Assembly: GCF_004681975.1 (NCBI RefSeq)
Contig: NZ_SMLK01000005.1
Span: forward strand, 186,001 to 250,000
Length of the DNA: 64,000 nucleotides
Direction: 5' to 3'
From: Ramlibacter humi
GTDB taxonomy: Bacteria > Pseudomonadota > Gammaproteobacteria > Burkholderiales > Burkholderiaceae_C
Position numbers and translations under genes: made by a program. Under the pieces are notes generated by a model. It ran no database searches. It was not told the DNA's origin and saw nothing but the letters and a program-made list of their open reading frames with translations. The first letter of the stretch is position 1. Every line of letters begins with the position of its first letter. Shown here one piece after another: positions 26,987 through 35,191 of this stretch.

Positions 26987-27805
26987 ATGAATGCCTTTCC
27001 TTCCACTCATGGCCTGCGCTGGCCATGCTTCGCCGGCCGATCCGTCCTGGCCCTGCTGGACGACAGCCCGCAGGGCCGCCAAGCAGGCTTGCGCGCCGAA
27101 ATGATCGCGCGGGGCCTCGGCGTGCCGCTGGACCTGCTGCCGGCCGGCGCGGCGCCGGCGCGGGTCGCGGCAATGTGCTCGGGCGCCGGGCTTCTCGTGT
27201 TGCCCTACCAGCCCGGTCACGCGATCGCCGAATGCCTGTGGGGCACACCGCCGGAACGCGCCTCGCGCTGGCTGGACATGCCGACACTCGTGGTCGCGCG
27301 CCCGGCGATTGCCCCGTACCGCCGCGTGCTGGTACCGGTGCAGCTGGATGACGACGCGGCGCCCCTCATCGACGCGGCGCGGCAGCTCTCAGGCGAAGCG
27401 CGCCTGCGCGTGCTGCACGTCCTCGACCGGCGCGTGGAGTCTTCGCTGTGGCTGGCCGACGCGCCAGAGCCCGCGATGCGCGCGCAACGGCAACGCCGTT
27501 CGCTGGCCGCCCGCGTGGCGCTCGATCGCGCCATCACCCTCGCGCGCGCGGACGATCGCACCGCGAGCATGGTGTCGTCCGGTGACGTGGCGGCGCGCGT
27601 GCTGGAGAGCGCATGCGGCAGCCGCACGCAGCTGGTGGTCATGGGCCGGCGCCGGCGTTCGCTGCTCGGGCAGCTCCTCACCGGCAGCATCGCCACGCGC
27701 GTGATCGGCGCGGGCCACGCGGACGTCCTCTTGCTGCCCCTGCACGGCCGCTCGCGGCCGGCCGGGGCGCGCCGCGGCGAAGGGGAGGTGCCCGCTTATA
27801 CTTGA
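26987..27805 (+). CDS. Universal stress protein (two-domain)
   Basis: A 272-residue UspA-family protein with two Usp folds. The first (about 15-105) is degenerate. The second (about 108-258) keeps the nucleotide-binding signature G-R-R-x-R-S-x9-G-S near residues 222-237, in VVMGRRRRSLLGQLLTGSIA. ATP-binding Usps help survival in starvation and low oxygen. The start at ATG 26987 is preceded by AAGGGG. Transcription probably begins at the leaderless copy A promoter 170 nt upstream, so expression would be governed by the mini-ORF/stem leader. Confidence 0.9.
   Translation: MNAFPSTHGLRWPCFAGRSVLALLDDSPQGRQAGLRAEMIARGLGVPLDLLPAGAAPARVAAMCSGAGLLVLPYQPGHAIAECLWGTPPERASRWLDMPTLVVARPAIAPYRRVLVPVQLDDDAAPLIDAARQLSGEARLRVLHVLDRRVESSLWLADAPEPAMRAQRQRRSLAARVALDRAITLARADDRTASMVSSGDVAARVLESACGSRTQLVVMGRRRRSLLGQLLTGSIATRVIGAGHADVLLLPLHGRSRPAGARRGEGEVPAYT
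27797..27802 (+). promoter_or_regulatory. -10 box TATACT for leader copy B
   Basis: A near-consensus -10 hexamer lies 7 nt before the ATG of mini-ORF B, the same spacing as in the other three copies. It overlaps the end of the preceding stress-protein gene. The box AATCTGGCAAG found 60 nt upstream in copies A and C is absent here. Confidence 0.5.
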
Positions 27806-27809
27806 CCGC

Positions 27810-27935
27810 ATGACGCTTCGCGCCTCGCGCCCACGGCCTGCCGCTGTTTCCATGCTCCGCATGGAAGCGATCGCGCGCACGCGAAGCCGCCACCCCGCGC
27901 CTCCAGCACTGCACCGTACGGCTGCACATTCGTGA
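27810..27935 (+). CDS. Leader mini-ORF, copy B (41 codons)
   Basis: The ATG at 27810 follows TATACT by 7 nt. The peptide is very basic (nine Arg, three His) and ends R-T-A-A-H-S before a TGA that abuts the stem. This end matches copy D (R-T-A-A-H-P) at the protein level while the Arg, Thr and first Ala codons differ (CGT/CGA, ACG/ACC, GCT/GCC). Confidence 0.45.
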   Translation: MTLRASRPRPAAVSMLRMEAIARTRSRHPAPPALHRTAAHS

Positions 27936-27987
27936 GCCCGGCGGTCGCCTCCTCCCTCCTCCTCCCGCACCACAACGACCGCCGGGC
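27936..27987 (+). promoter_or_regulatory. Leader stem-loop, copy B
   Basis: GCCCGGCGGTCG (27936-27947) pairs perfectly with CGACCGCCGGGC (27976-27987). The 28-nt loop begins CCTCCTCCCTCCTCC, close to the copy D loop. CCTCC is complementary to Shine-Dalgarno sequences, so the loop could pair with a downstream ribosome site; this is inference. Confidence 0.65.
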
Positions 27988-28053
27988 CTGACCCCGGTGC
28001 GTTGACGTCCGCCGACCGCGCGGGCATCCCCTTTCCCGGCTGGAGTTTTCCGG

Positions 28054-28941
28054 ATGCATGCATCGCCAAGCGGCGGCCCCATGGCCGCCATCACCGAAGT
28101 CCTGGTCGTCGGGCCGCTGTCGACGGCGGGCAGCAACGCCGTGCGCCGCGCCGCGCTGCTCGCGCGCGAGCACGGCTGGGCGCTGCGCGTGCTGCAGGTC
28201 GAGCGCGATCCGAAGCTGCTGCCCGCCGCGCAGCACGCCGTGACGGAACTGGCGGATCAATTGCGCGGGCGCCTGGGCATCGGGGTGGACGCGCAGGCCG
28301 CGTCCGGCGACCTGCTGAAGCACGTGGCCGCGCACATGCGCACCTGCGGGCTGCTGGTCGTCGGCTCGTCGAGCGACAACGCGCTGAAGCAGCAGGTCGC
28401 CGGCATCGCGCTCGACCGGTTGATCCGCCTGTGCCGCGCGCCGGCGCTGGTGGTCAAGCGCGGCGTGAATGCCGCTTTCGCCCAGGGCGCGGCGCCCGAC
28501 GGCGGCTATGCGCGCGTGCTGGCTTGCGTCGATCTCGAACCGTCCGCGCCGGCCACCGTGGCCGCCGCGCGCGCCATGGCGCCCGGCGCGGGGCTGGAAG
28601 CTTTCCATGCGGTCAGCGTCAAGGCCGCCGAAGCCCGCACGGCCGGGCGCGAGCCGTCGTCCATGCCCTCGGTGCTGGGACAGGCCCGCGCCGCCCTCGC
28701 GCAGTTGCTCGATGCGGGCGGCCGCCACGAGGCCACGCCATGCGTCGGCTTCGGCGATCCGGTCGACGCGGTGCTGTCCAGGCAACGGGCGCTGCCGGCC
28801 GACCTGGTGGTGATCGGCAAGCGGCAACGCGGCCTGCTGGCCGACTTCTTCCTGGGCCGGCTGACCCGCGAGGTGCTCATGCAGTGCAGCGCCGACGTCC
28901 TGGTGCTGCCACGGGCCGCCGTGGTCCCGCAAGCTTCTTGA
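28054..28941 (+). CDS. Universal stress protein (two-domain)
   Basis: A 295-residue tandem UspA protein. The first domain (about 12-145) has VVGSSSDNALKQQVAGIA in place of the usual glycine loop. The second (about 150-288) has VVIGKRQRGLLADFFLGRLT, matching G-x2-G-x9-G/S loosely. Either ATG (28054) or the in-frame ATG at 28081 could start it; TGGAG lies 5' of the first. It is the second stress protein in a row, each with its own mini-ORF/stem leader. The antiporter operon begins 70 nt downstream. Confidence 0.88.
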   Translation: MHASPSGGPMAAITEVLVVGPLSTAGSNAVRRAALLAREHGWALRVLQVERDPKLLPAAQHAVTELADQLRGRLGIGVDAQAASGDLLKHVAAHMRTCGLLVVGSSSDNALKQQVAGIALDRLIRLCRAPALVVKRGVNAAFAQGAAPDGGYARVLACVDLEPSAPATVAAARAMAPGAGLEAFHAVSVKAAEARTAGREPSSMPSVLGQARAALAQLLDAGGRHEATPCVGFGDPVDAVLSRQRALPADLVVIGKRQRGLLADFFLGRLTREVLMQCSADVLVLPRAAVVPQAS

Positions 28942-29010
28942 TGAGCTCGCGCGGCGCCCTGCCGCGTCCGACTCCGATAAGCTGGGGCGCTCCCGCCGCC
29001 AACCCTTTCC

Positions 29011-31872
29011 ATGCCCGATGAAGCCCTCCTGATCGTGCTGCTGCTGCCGTGGGCAGCGGCCATCGCGACGCTCGCGCTGCCTTCGCGCCGGCGCGGCGCG
29101 GCCGTGTGGCTCGCGGCCGCGGCGGCGCTGGGGTCGCTGGCGGTGACGGCGGGCTTCGCGCAGCGCGTGCGCGATGGCGGCAGCGTGCGCCTGCACGCGG
29201 CCTGGGTGCCATCGGCGGGCCTGGACTTCACGCTGCGCCTCGACGGACTGGCCTGGCTGTTCTGCGTGCTGGCCACCGGCATCGGGCTGCTGGTGGTGCT
29301 CTACGCGCGCTACTACATGTCGCCGCGCGACCCGGTCGCGCGGTTCTACTCGTTCTTCCTGGCCTTCATGGGCGCCATGCTCGGCGTGGTGCTGTCGGGC
29401 AACCTGTTCCAGCTGGTGTTCTTCTGGGAACTCACCAGCGTCTTCTCCTTCCTGCTGATCGGCTACTGGCACCACAACCCGGCGGCGCGCGACGGCGCGC
29501 GCATGGCGCTGGTCATCACCTCCGCGGGCGGCTTGTGCCTGCTGGCGGGCGTGCTGCTGCTCGGCCGCATCGCGGGCAGCTACGACCTGGACGCGGTGCT
29601 GGCGGCCGGCGACAGCGTCCGCGCGCACCCGCATTACTTCGCCGCTCTGCTGCTGGTCGCCGCCGGCGCCCTCACCAAGTCGGCGCAATTCCCGTTCCAC
29701 TTCTGGTTGCCGCAAGCCATGGCCGCGCCGACGCCCGTGTCGGCGTACCTGCACTCCGCGGCCATGGTGAAGCTGGGCGTGTTCCTGCTGGTGCGGCTGT
29801 GGCCGGTGCTCGCGGGCACCGATGCGTGGGCGTGGGTCGTCGGCGGCGCGGGGCTGGTGACCCTGGTGCTCGGCGCCTACGCGGCGATCTTCCAGCACGA
29901 CCTCAAGGGACTGCTGGCGTATTCCACGATCAGCCACCTGGGTCTGGCGATGGCGCTGCTGGGCCTGAACAGTCCGCTGGCATTGGTCGCGGCGGTATTC
30001 CACGTCATGAACCACGCCACGTTCAAGGCGTCGCTCTTCATGGCGGCCGGCATCATCGACCACGAAGCAGGCACGCGCGACATGCGCCGCCTGTCGGGCC
30101 TGTACCGGGCGATGCCGATCACCGCCACGCTGGCGATGGTGGCGGCGGCCGCCATGGCCGGCGTGCCGCTGCTCAACGGCTTCCTGTCCAAGGAGATGTT
30201 CTTCGCGGAGACGCTGCGCGCCGAAGGACCGGTGCAGGCGATCGACCGCGCGCTGCCCTACATCGCCGCGGTGTGGGGCATGCTGAGCGTGGCGTACTCG
30301 CTGCGGTTCATCCACGGTGTCTTCTTCGGCCCGCCCGCGACCGACCTGCCGCGCCGGCCGCACGAACCCGTGCGATGGATGCGGTTGCCGATCGAATGCC
30401 TGGTGCTGGCGTGCGTGGTGGTGGGCGTGTTCCCCGCGGCCACCGTCGGGCCCATGCTCGAGGTGGCGGTGCGCTCGGTGCTGGGACCGGCGGTCCCCGA
30501 GTACAGCCTGGCGGTGTGGCACGGCCTGACGCTGCCGCTCGCGATGAGCTTCGCGGCGCTGGTGGGCGGCACGCTGCTCTTTCTCGCGCTGGGGCGCCAC
30601 TTCGCGGCGGGCCGCGAAGGCACGCCGCTGATGCCGCCGATCCAGGGCCGCCAGGTGTTCGACACCGTCCTGGCGGCGCTGTCGTGGCGCTGGGCGCGCG
30701 CGCTCGAGCGCGCCATGGGCACCCGGCGGCTGCAGCCGCAGCTGGCCCTGCTGCTTGCCGTGGCGCTGGCCGCGGGCCTTTGGTCGGCACTGCCCGGCAT
30801 CGGCTTCGGCGGCCTGCCCGGCACGCGGGCGGATGCCGCGTTCGTCATGGCCTGGATCGTGGGCATGGGCTGCGCCGCCGGCGCGGCGTGGCAGGCCAAA
30901 TACCACCGGCTGGTCGCCCTGACGCTGGCGGGAGGCGCGGGCCTGGTGGTCTGCCTCACGTTCGTCTGGCTGTCCGCGCCCGACCTGGCGCTGACGCAGT
31001 TGCTGGTGGAAGTGGTCACCACGATCCTGTTGCTGCTCGGCCTGCGCTGGCTGCCGCAACGGCTTCCCGCCAGCGAGTCACGCGACAGCGCGTCGCGCAA
31101 GCTGCCGCGGCGGGTACGCGACCTGGCACTCGCCATCGGCACGGGCTGCAGCCTGGGCGTGGTCGCGTATGCGGTGATGACGCGGCCGCTGCCCGAGGGC
31201 ACGGTGTCGCGTTTCTTCCTGCAGAACGCGTGGCCGCTGGGCGGCGGCACGAACGCGGTGAACGTGACCATCGTCGATTTCCGCGGCTTCGACACGATGG
31301 GTGAGATTTCCGTGCTGGCCGTGGTCGGCATCACGGTCTTCGCGCTGCTGCGCCGCTTCCGGCCCGCGCCGGAGAGCGCGATGCCACCGCCCCAGCGACG
31401 GGGACAGACGCCCGCTTCGGTGCGCGAAGACCTCGGCACCGCGGCAGTCCTGATGCGGTGGCTGTTTCCCGCGGCCGGCCTGGTCGCGCTGCACCTGCTG
31501 CTGCGCGGGCACAACCTGCCGGGCGGCGGCTTCGCGGCCGGCGTCGCCATGGCCATCGGGCTGGTGCTGCAGTACATGGCCGGCGGCACGCGCTGGACCG
31601 AAGACCGGCTGCCGATCCGCCCGCTGGCCTGGATGGCCATGGGGCTGGTGCTGGCGCTCGCGACGGGCGCCGGATCGTGGTGGTTCGGGCATCCGTTCCT
31701 CACCTCGCACGTGGCGCACTTCCAGTTGCCGCTGCTGGGCGCGCTGCACCTGCCCACGGCGTTCTTCTTCGACCTGGGCGTGTTCCTGCTGGTGGTGGGC
31801 GCGTGCGCCCTGCTGCTGACGGCGCTGGGCCACCAGTCCACGCGGGCGCACCGCGCGGTGGAGAGGCGCTGA
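29011..31872 (+). CDS. mnhA: Monovalent cation/H+ antiporter subunit A (MnhA/MrpA with fused subunit B)
   Basis: The 953-residue main subunit of the Mrp antiporter is homologous to complex I NuoL. The proton-pumping core spans about residues 65-420 (FFWELTSVFSFLLIGYW with the key Glu; KSAQFPFHFWLPQAM). MbhD/E-like segments follow near 600-790. Residues of about 805-945 (LLLRGHNLPGGGFAAGVAMA) form the MnhB domain, fused as in rhizobial PhaAB. The complex exchanges Na+ or K+ for protons. It is first of six overlapping genes, and no transcription stop is visible after the stress-protein gene upstream. Confidence 0.95.
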   Translation: MPDEALLIVLLLPWAAAIATLALPSRRRGAAVWLAAAAALGSLAVTAGFAQRVRDGGSVRLHAAWVPSAGLDFTLRLDGLAWLFCVLATGIGLLVVLYARYYMSPRDPVARFYSFFLAFMGAMLGVVLSGNLFQLVFFWELTSVFSFLLIGYWHHNPAARDGARMALVITSAGGLCLLAGVLLLGRIAGSYDLDAVLAAGDSVRAHPHYFAALLLVAAGALTKSAQFPFHFWLPQAMAAPTPVSAYLHSAAMVKLGVFLLVRLWPVLAGTDAWAWVVGGAGLVTLVLGAYAAIFQHDLKGLLAYSTISHLGLAMALLGLNSPLALVAAVFHVMNHATFKASLFMAAGIIDHEAGTRDMRRLSGLYRAMPITATLAMVAAAAMAGVPLLNGFLSKEMFFAETLRAEGPVQAIDRALPYIAAVWGMLSVAYSLRFIHGVFFGPPATDLPRRPHEPVRWMRLPIECLVLACVVVGVFPAATVGPMLEVAVRSVLGPAVPEYSLAVWHGLTLPLAMSFAALVGGTLLFLALGRHFAAGREGTPLMPPIQGRQVFDTVLAALSWRWARALERAMGTRRLQPQLALLLAVALAAGLWSALPGIGFGGLPGTRADAAFVMAWIVGMGCAAGAAWQAKYHRLVALTLAGGAGLVVCLTFVWLSAPDLALTQLLVEVVTTILLLLGLRWLPQRLPASESRDSASRKLPRRVRDLALAIGTGCSLGVVAYAVMTRPLPEGTVSRFFLQNAWPLGGGTNAVNVTIVDFRGFDTMGEISVLAVVGITVFALLRRFRPAPESAMPPPQRRGQTPASVREDLGTAAVLMRWLFPAAGLVALHLLLRGHNLPGGGFAAGVAMAIGLVLQYMAGGTRWTEDRLPIRPLAWMAMGLVLALATGAGSWWFGHPFLTSHVAHFQLPLLGALHLPTAFFFDLGVFLLVVGACALLLTALGHQSTRAHRAVERR

Positions 31873-32216
31873 TGGAAATCGTGGTCGCGCTGGGCATCGC
31901 GGTGCTCGCCGGATCCGGCGTGTGGCTGCTGCTGCGCCCGCGCACCTTCCAGGTGATCGTCGGGCTGTCGTTGCTGTCGTACGCGGTGAACCTGTTCATC
32001 TTCGTGATGGGCTGGGTGCGCGGCGGTGCGGCGCCCATCGTCGGCACCGCCGGCACGCCCGACCCCGCGCATTTCGCCGACCCGCTGCCGCAAGCGCTGG
32101 TGCTGACGGCCATCGTCATCGCTTTCGCCACGACCGCGCTCCTGCTGGTGGTGCTGCTCGCCGCGCGCGGCTTGACCGGCACCGACCACGTGGACGGACG
32201 GGAGCCCGAACAATGA
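31872..32216 (+). CDS. mnhC: Na+/H+ antiporter subunit C
   Basis: A 114-residue membrane protein homologous to NuoK. Three helices are visible, with FQVIVGLSLLSYAVNLFIF and the C-terminal LPQALVLTAIVIAFATTALL, the MnhC signature, which holds the conserved D-P-x-x-Q-A-L. The start ATG overlaps the mnhA stop (TGATG). It is part of the Mrp hetero-oligomer and acts only with its partners. Confidence 0.95.
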   Translation: MEIVVALGIAVLAGSGVWLLLRPRTFQVIVGLSLLSYAVNLFIFVMGWVRGGAAPIVGTAGTPDPAHFADPLPQALVLTAIVIAFATTALLLVVLLAARGLTGTDHVDGREPEQ

Positions 32217-33769
32217 ACGGCTGGGCCGCGCACCTGGTGGTGCTTCCCGTGGTGCTGCCCCTGCTGGCGGGAGCGCTGCTGCTGGCGATCGACGAATCGC
32301 GACACGCGACCAAGGCCGCGATCAGCCTGGCCAGCGCGCTGGGGCTGCTCGCGGCGGCCATCGCACTGGTCGCTCGTGCCGACACGCCCGCCGCGCACGT
32401 GTACGCACTGGGCGGCTGGGTCGCGCCCGTGGGCATCGTGCTGGTCGCGGACCGGCTGGCGGTCGCGATGGTCCTGCTCACGTCGATGCTCGGCGTGGCG
32501 GCCCTGCTGTTTTCGCTGGCCCGGTGGCACCGCGCGGGGCCGCATTTCCACGCGCTCGTCCAGTTCCTCCTCGCCGGGCTGTGCGGCGCTTTCCTCACGG
32601 GCGACCTGTTCAACCTGTTCGTCTTCTTCGAATTGCTGCTGGCTGCTTCCTACGGCCTGGCACTGCACGGCGGCGGCGCGCTGCGCGTGCGCGCCGGACT
32701 GCACTACATCGTGGTCAACCTCGCGGCTTCGCTGCTGTTCCTGGTCGGGGTCAGCCTGCTCTACGGCATGGCCGGCACGCTGAACATGGCCGACCTCGCC
32801 GTGCGGCTGACGCAGCTTCCCGAGGCCGACCGCCCGCTGCTGCAGGCCGGCGCGGCCGTGCTCGGCATCGCGTTCCTGCTGAAGGCCGGCATGTGGCCGC
32901 TGGGGTTCTGGCTGCCGGCCACCTATTCCGCGAGCAGCGCGCCGGCGGGCGCACTGTTCTGCGTGCTGAGCAAGCTGGGCTTCTACGCGGTCCTGCGCGT
33001 CTCGTACGTCGTGTTCGGCGGGCTGCCGGTGGCCGACCTGATCGCGCTGGGCGGCATGGCCACGCTCGTCTTCGGCATGGTGGGCATGCTCGGCTCGCAG
33101 GACCTGGGCCGCATCGCCAGCTTCAGCCTGGTGTCCTCCACCGGCACGCTGCTGTCAGCGGCCGGCGTGGGCGGAACGGCGGCACTGGGTCCCGCGCTGC
33201 TGTACCTGGTGGCTTCCACGCTCGCGACGGCGGCGCTGTTCCTGCTGGTGGAACTGGTGGAGCGGTCGCGCGCGCCGGGCGCCAACCTGCTCGCGGTCAC
33301 CGCCGACGCATTCGGCGTGGACAGTGAAGACGAGACCGAGGCCGAGGAAAGCGCCGGCGTGCTGATCCCCGCCAGCGTCGCGGTGCTGGGCATCGCTTTC
33401 AGTTGTACCGCGCTGGTGCTGGCGGGATTGCCGCCGCTGCCCGGGTTCGTCGCCAAGTTTTCGTTGCTGTCGGTACTGCTGCGGCCCGAAGCCGCCGGCA
33501 CGGGAGCGTGGGTGCTGCTGGCCCTGGTGCTGCTGTCGGGGCTGGCGAGCGTGGTCGCGTTCGCGCGCGCGGGCGTGCGAGCCTTCTGGGCCGAGGCGGG
33601 CAAGGCGCCTCGCGTCCGCCTGATCGAGATCGTCCCCGTCGCAGGCCTCATCGCGGCCTGTCTCGCCCTCACGGTGCTGGCCGGTCCCGCGCTGGCCTAC
33701 CTGCAGGCGGCGGCCGATGCGCTGCATCCCGCCGACGCGTACATCCGGGAGGTCCTGCGACAGCCATGA
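32213..33769 (+). CDS. mnhD: Na+/H+ antiporter subunit D
   Basis: A 518-residue NuoM/N-like proton-translocating subunit. Typical segments are FLTGDLFNLFVFFELLLAAS with the key Glu, and LLKAGMWPLGFWLPATY with the key Lys. An acidic loop (DSEDETEAEESAG) near residues 370-382 is a likely cytoplasmic insertion. About fourteen helices. ATGA overlap with mnhC and mnhE. It cooperates with subunit A in cation/proton exchange. Confidence 0.95.
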   Translation: MNGWAAHLVVLPVVLPLLAGALLLAIDESRHATKAAISLASALGLLAAAIALVARADTPAAHVYALGGWVAPVGIVLVADRLAVAMVLLTSMLGVAALLFSLARWHRAGPHFHALVQFLLAGLCGAFLTGDLFNLFVFFELLLAASYGLALHGGGALRVRAGLHYIVVNLAASLLFLVGVSLLYGMAGTLNMADLAVRLTQLPEADRPLLQAGAAVLGIAFLLKAGMWPLGFWLPATYSASSAPAGALFCVLSKLGFYAVLRVSYVVFGGLPVADLIALGGMATLVFGMVGMLGSQDLGRIASFSLVSSTGTLLSAAGVGGTAALGPALLYLVASTLATAALFLLVELVERSRAPGANLLAVTADAFGVDSEDETEAEESAGVLIPASVAVLGIAFSCTALVLAGLPPLPGFVAKFSLLSVLLRPEAAGTGAWVLLALVLLSGLASVVAFARAGVRAFWAEAGKAPRVRLIEIVPVAGLIAACLALTVLAGPALAYLQAAADALHPADAYIREVLRQP

Positions 33770-34257
33770 AACGCCTGCTGCCCTATCCGCTGCTCGCCTT
33801 CTTCCTGCTGCTCGCATGGCTGGCGCTGAACGACACCCTCGAGCCGGCCCAGCTGCTGATCGGCATCGCCGCCGGCGTGGCCGGCGCCGCGGCGTACGCA
33901 CGCCTGGAGCCGCCGCGGCGCAAGGTCCGGCGCCTGGCCGTGCCTGCGCTGCAGTTGCTCGGGGCAGTGGCGCTGGACATCGTGCAGTCCAACCTGGCCG
34001 TCGCGCGCATCGCCCTGCGCATGCGGCGCGCGCCGCGCATCGCGGGCTTCCTGCGTATCCCCCTTGAGCTGGGGGATCCCGCGGGCCTCGCAGTGCTGGC
34101 CTGCATCGTCACCGCAACGCCCGGAACATCCTGGGCACGCTACGACGCCGCCGCGAGCGTCCTCACCCTGCACGTGCTGGACCTGGCCGACGAACAGGCC
34201 TGGGTTCTCGCATTCAAGCGCCGCTACGAGCGGCGGCTGCTGGAGATCTTCGGATGA
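33766..34257 (+). CDS. mnhE: Na+/H+ antiporter subunit E
   Basis: A 163-residue subunit with two or three N-terminal helices and a soluble C-terminal domain. The family motif around [18 protein letters not shown] is present (T-P-G-T). It is needed for assembly of the Mrp complex. The gene overlaps both neighbours by 4 nt. Confidence 0.94.
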   Translation: MKRLLPYPLLAFFLLLAWLALNDTLEPAQLLIGIAAGVAGAAAYARLEPPRRKVRRLAVPALQLLGAVALDIVQSNLAVARIALRMRRAPRIAGFLRIPLELGDPAGLAVLACIVTATPGTSWARYDAAASVLTLHVLDLADEQAWVLAFKRRYERRLLEIFG

Positions 34258-34535
34258 ACGCTTCCTTCACCGACACGGCATTGCTCGCGGCGCAGGTGCT
34301 GCTGGGCGTGGCCTTGCTGCCCGCCTTCGTGCGGCTGGTGCTGGGACCGCGCGCGCAGGACCGCGTGCTGGCGCTGGACACGCTGTACGTGGTCGCGATG
34401 CTGTCCATCCTCGTGCACGGACTGCGCACGGACAGCCCCTATTACTTCGAATCCGCGCTGGTGATCGCGGCGCTGGGCTTCGCATCGACTGCGGCCGCCG
34501 CGCGGTTCCTGCTGCGTGGCGAGGTGATCGAATGA
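34254..34535 (+). CDS. mnhF: Na+/H+ antiporter subunit F
   Basis: A 93-residue, three-helix membrane protein with the MnhF signature [19 protein letters not shown], where the P-R-A-x-D-R-V-x-A-L-D core is diagnostic. It starts within the mnhE stop (ATGA) and ends in the mnhG start. Confidence 0.94.
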   Translation: MNASFTDTALLAAQVLLGVALLPAFVRLVLGPRAQDRVLALDTLYVVAMLSILVHGLRTDSPYYFESALVIAALGFASTAAAARFLLRGEVIE

Positions 34536-34882
34536 GCGCCGTCGCCGCCGTCCTCGCCCTCATCGGCGCGCTCTTCGCGCTGGCCGGCGCCTTCGGCCTG
34601 CTCACGATGCGCACGTTCTACGAGCGCGTGCACCCGCCGACCATGGCATCGACGCTGGGCACGGGCCTGGTGCTGCTGGCCTGCGTCATCGGCTCGAGCG
34701 TTGTGGAGGGCCGGCTGGTACTGCACCACCTGCTCATCGCGGGCTTCATGGCGGTGGGCACGCCGGTCACCTACCTGATGCTGGTTCGCGCCGCGCTGCA
34801 CCGCGACGCCGCCGAAGGGCGCGACCATCTCGCCGACGCGCAACAGGGCGACGGCAACCCGCCGGCGCCGCGCGCGGAGTGA
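34532..34882 (+). CDS. mnhG: Na+/H+ antiporter subunit G
   Basis: A 116-residue, three-helix subunit with [20 protein letters not shown] and the typical [15 protein letters not shown] end, followed by a polar tail. Last gene of the operon. A 300-nt regulatory region with leader copy C follows. Confidence 0.94.
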   Translation: MSAVAAVLALIGALFALAGAFGLLTMRTFYERVHPPTMASTLGTGLVLLACVIGSSVVEGRLVLHHLLIAGFMAVGTPVTYLMLVRAALHRDAAEGRDHLADAQQGDGNPPAPRAE

Positions 34883-34886
34883 ACGC

Positions 34887-34952
34887 AATCTGGCAAGAAC
34901 AGGCGGGGCATTCGTCGCCAAGCATGGCGTTGCGCTGCTGCCGGGCTAGACT
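34887..34952 (+). promoter_or_regulatory. Promoter of leader copy C with upstream box
   Basis: AATCTGGCAAG (34887-34897) begins exactly 60 nt before the -10 box TAGACT (34947-34952). The same box begins exactly 60 nt before the -10 of copy A (26756 to 26816). Seven nt separate TAGACT from the mini-ORF start. The identical 11-mer and the identical spacing point to a shared activator site. Confidence 0.55.
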
Positions 34953-34959
34953 GCCCGCC

Positions 34960-34992
34960 ATGACTCCGATGCGTTCCCACGCACCCGCCTGA
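34960..34992 (+). CDS. Leader mini-ORF, copy C (10 codons)
   Basis: The ATG at 34960 lies 7 nt after TAGACT. The peptide is M-T-P-M-R-S-H-A-P-A, and its TGA directly abuts the stem at 34993. It is the shortest of the four copies but keeps the R-[TS] and Ala-rich end. Probably a regulatory leader. Confidence 0.4.
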   Translation: MTPMRSHAPA

Positions 34993-35036
34993 GCCCGGGG
35001 ATTCCTCCCCCACCGGCGCGACACGAATCACCGGGC
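34993..35036 (+). promoter_or_regulatory. Leader stem-loop, copy C
   Basis: GCCCGGGGATTC (34993-35004) pairs with GAATCACCGGGC (35025-35036), with one mismatch and a 20-nt loop starting CTCCCCC. A second hairpin, GGCCGTC-CGCGC-GACGGCC, follows near 35060-35080. The rest of the gap to 35192 holds nothing else that I can recognise. Confidence 0.6.
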
Positions 35037-35191
35037 CTGCTCCAGCGCCGCTGGTGAAAACGGCCGTCCGCGCGACGGCCCTTGCTGACGGAGTTTCCCC
35101 TCATGCATCGCATCGCGAGATCGAGCGCGCGCCCCTGGCCGCGCGAGTCCTGTTCCCTTGTTCCTGCCGCGCACTCACGCGGGGAGTCGCC

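Noticed and set aside
27796-31059. 1087-codon minus-strand frame opposite the stress protein and mnhA genes
   Set aside because: Gln/Arg/His-rich low-complexity translation with no motif; antisense shadow of mnhA.
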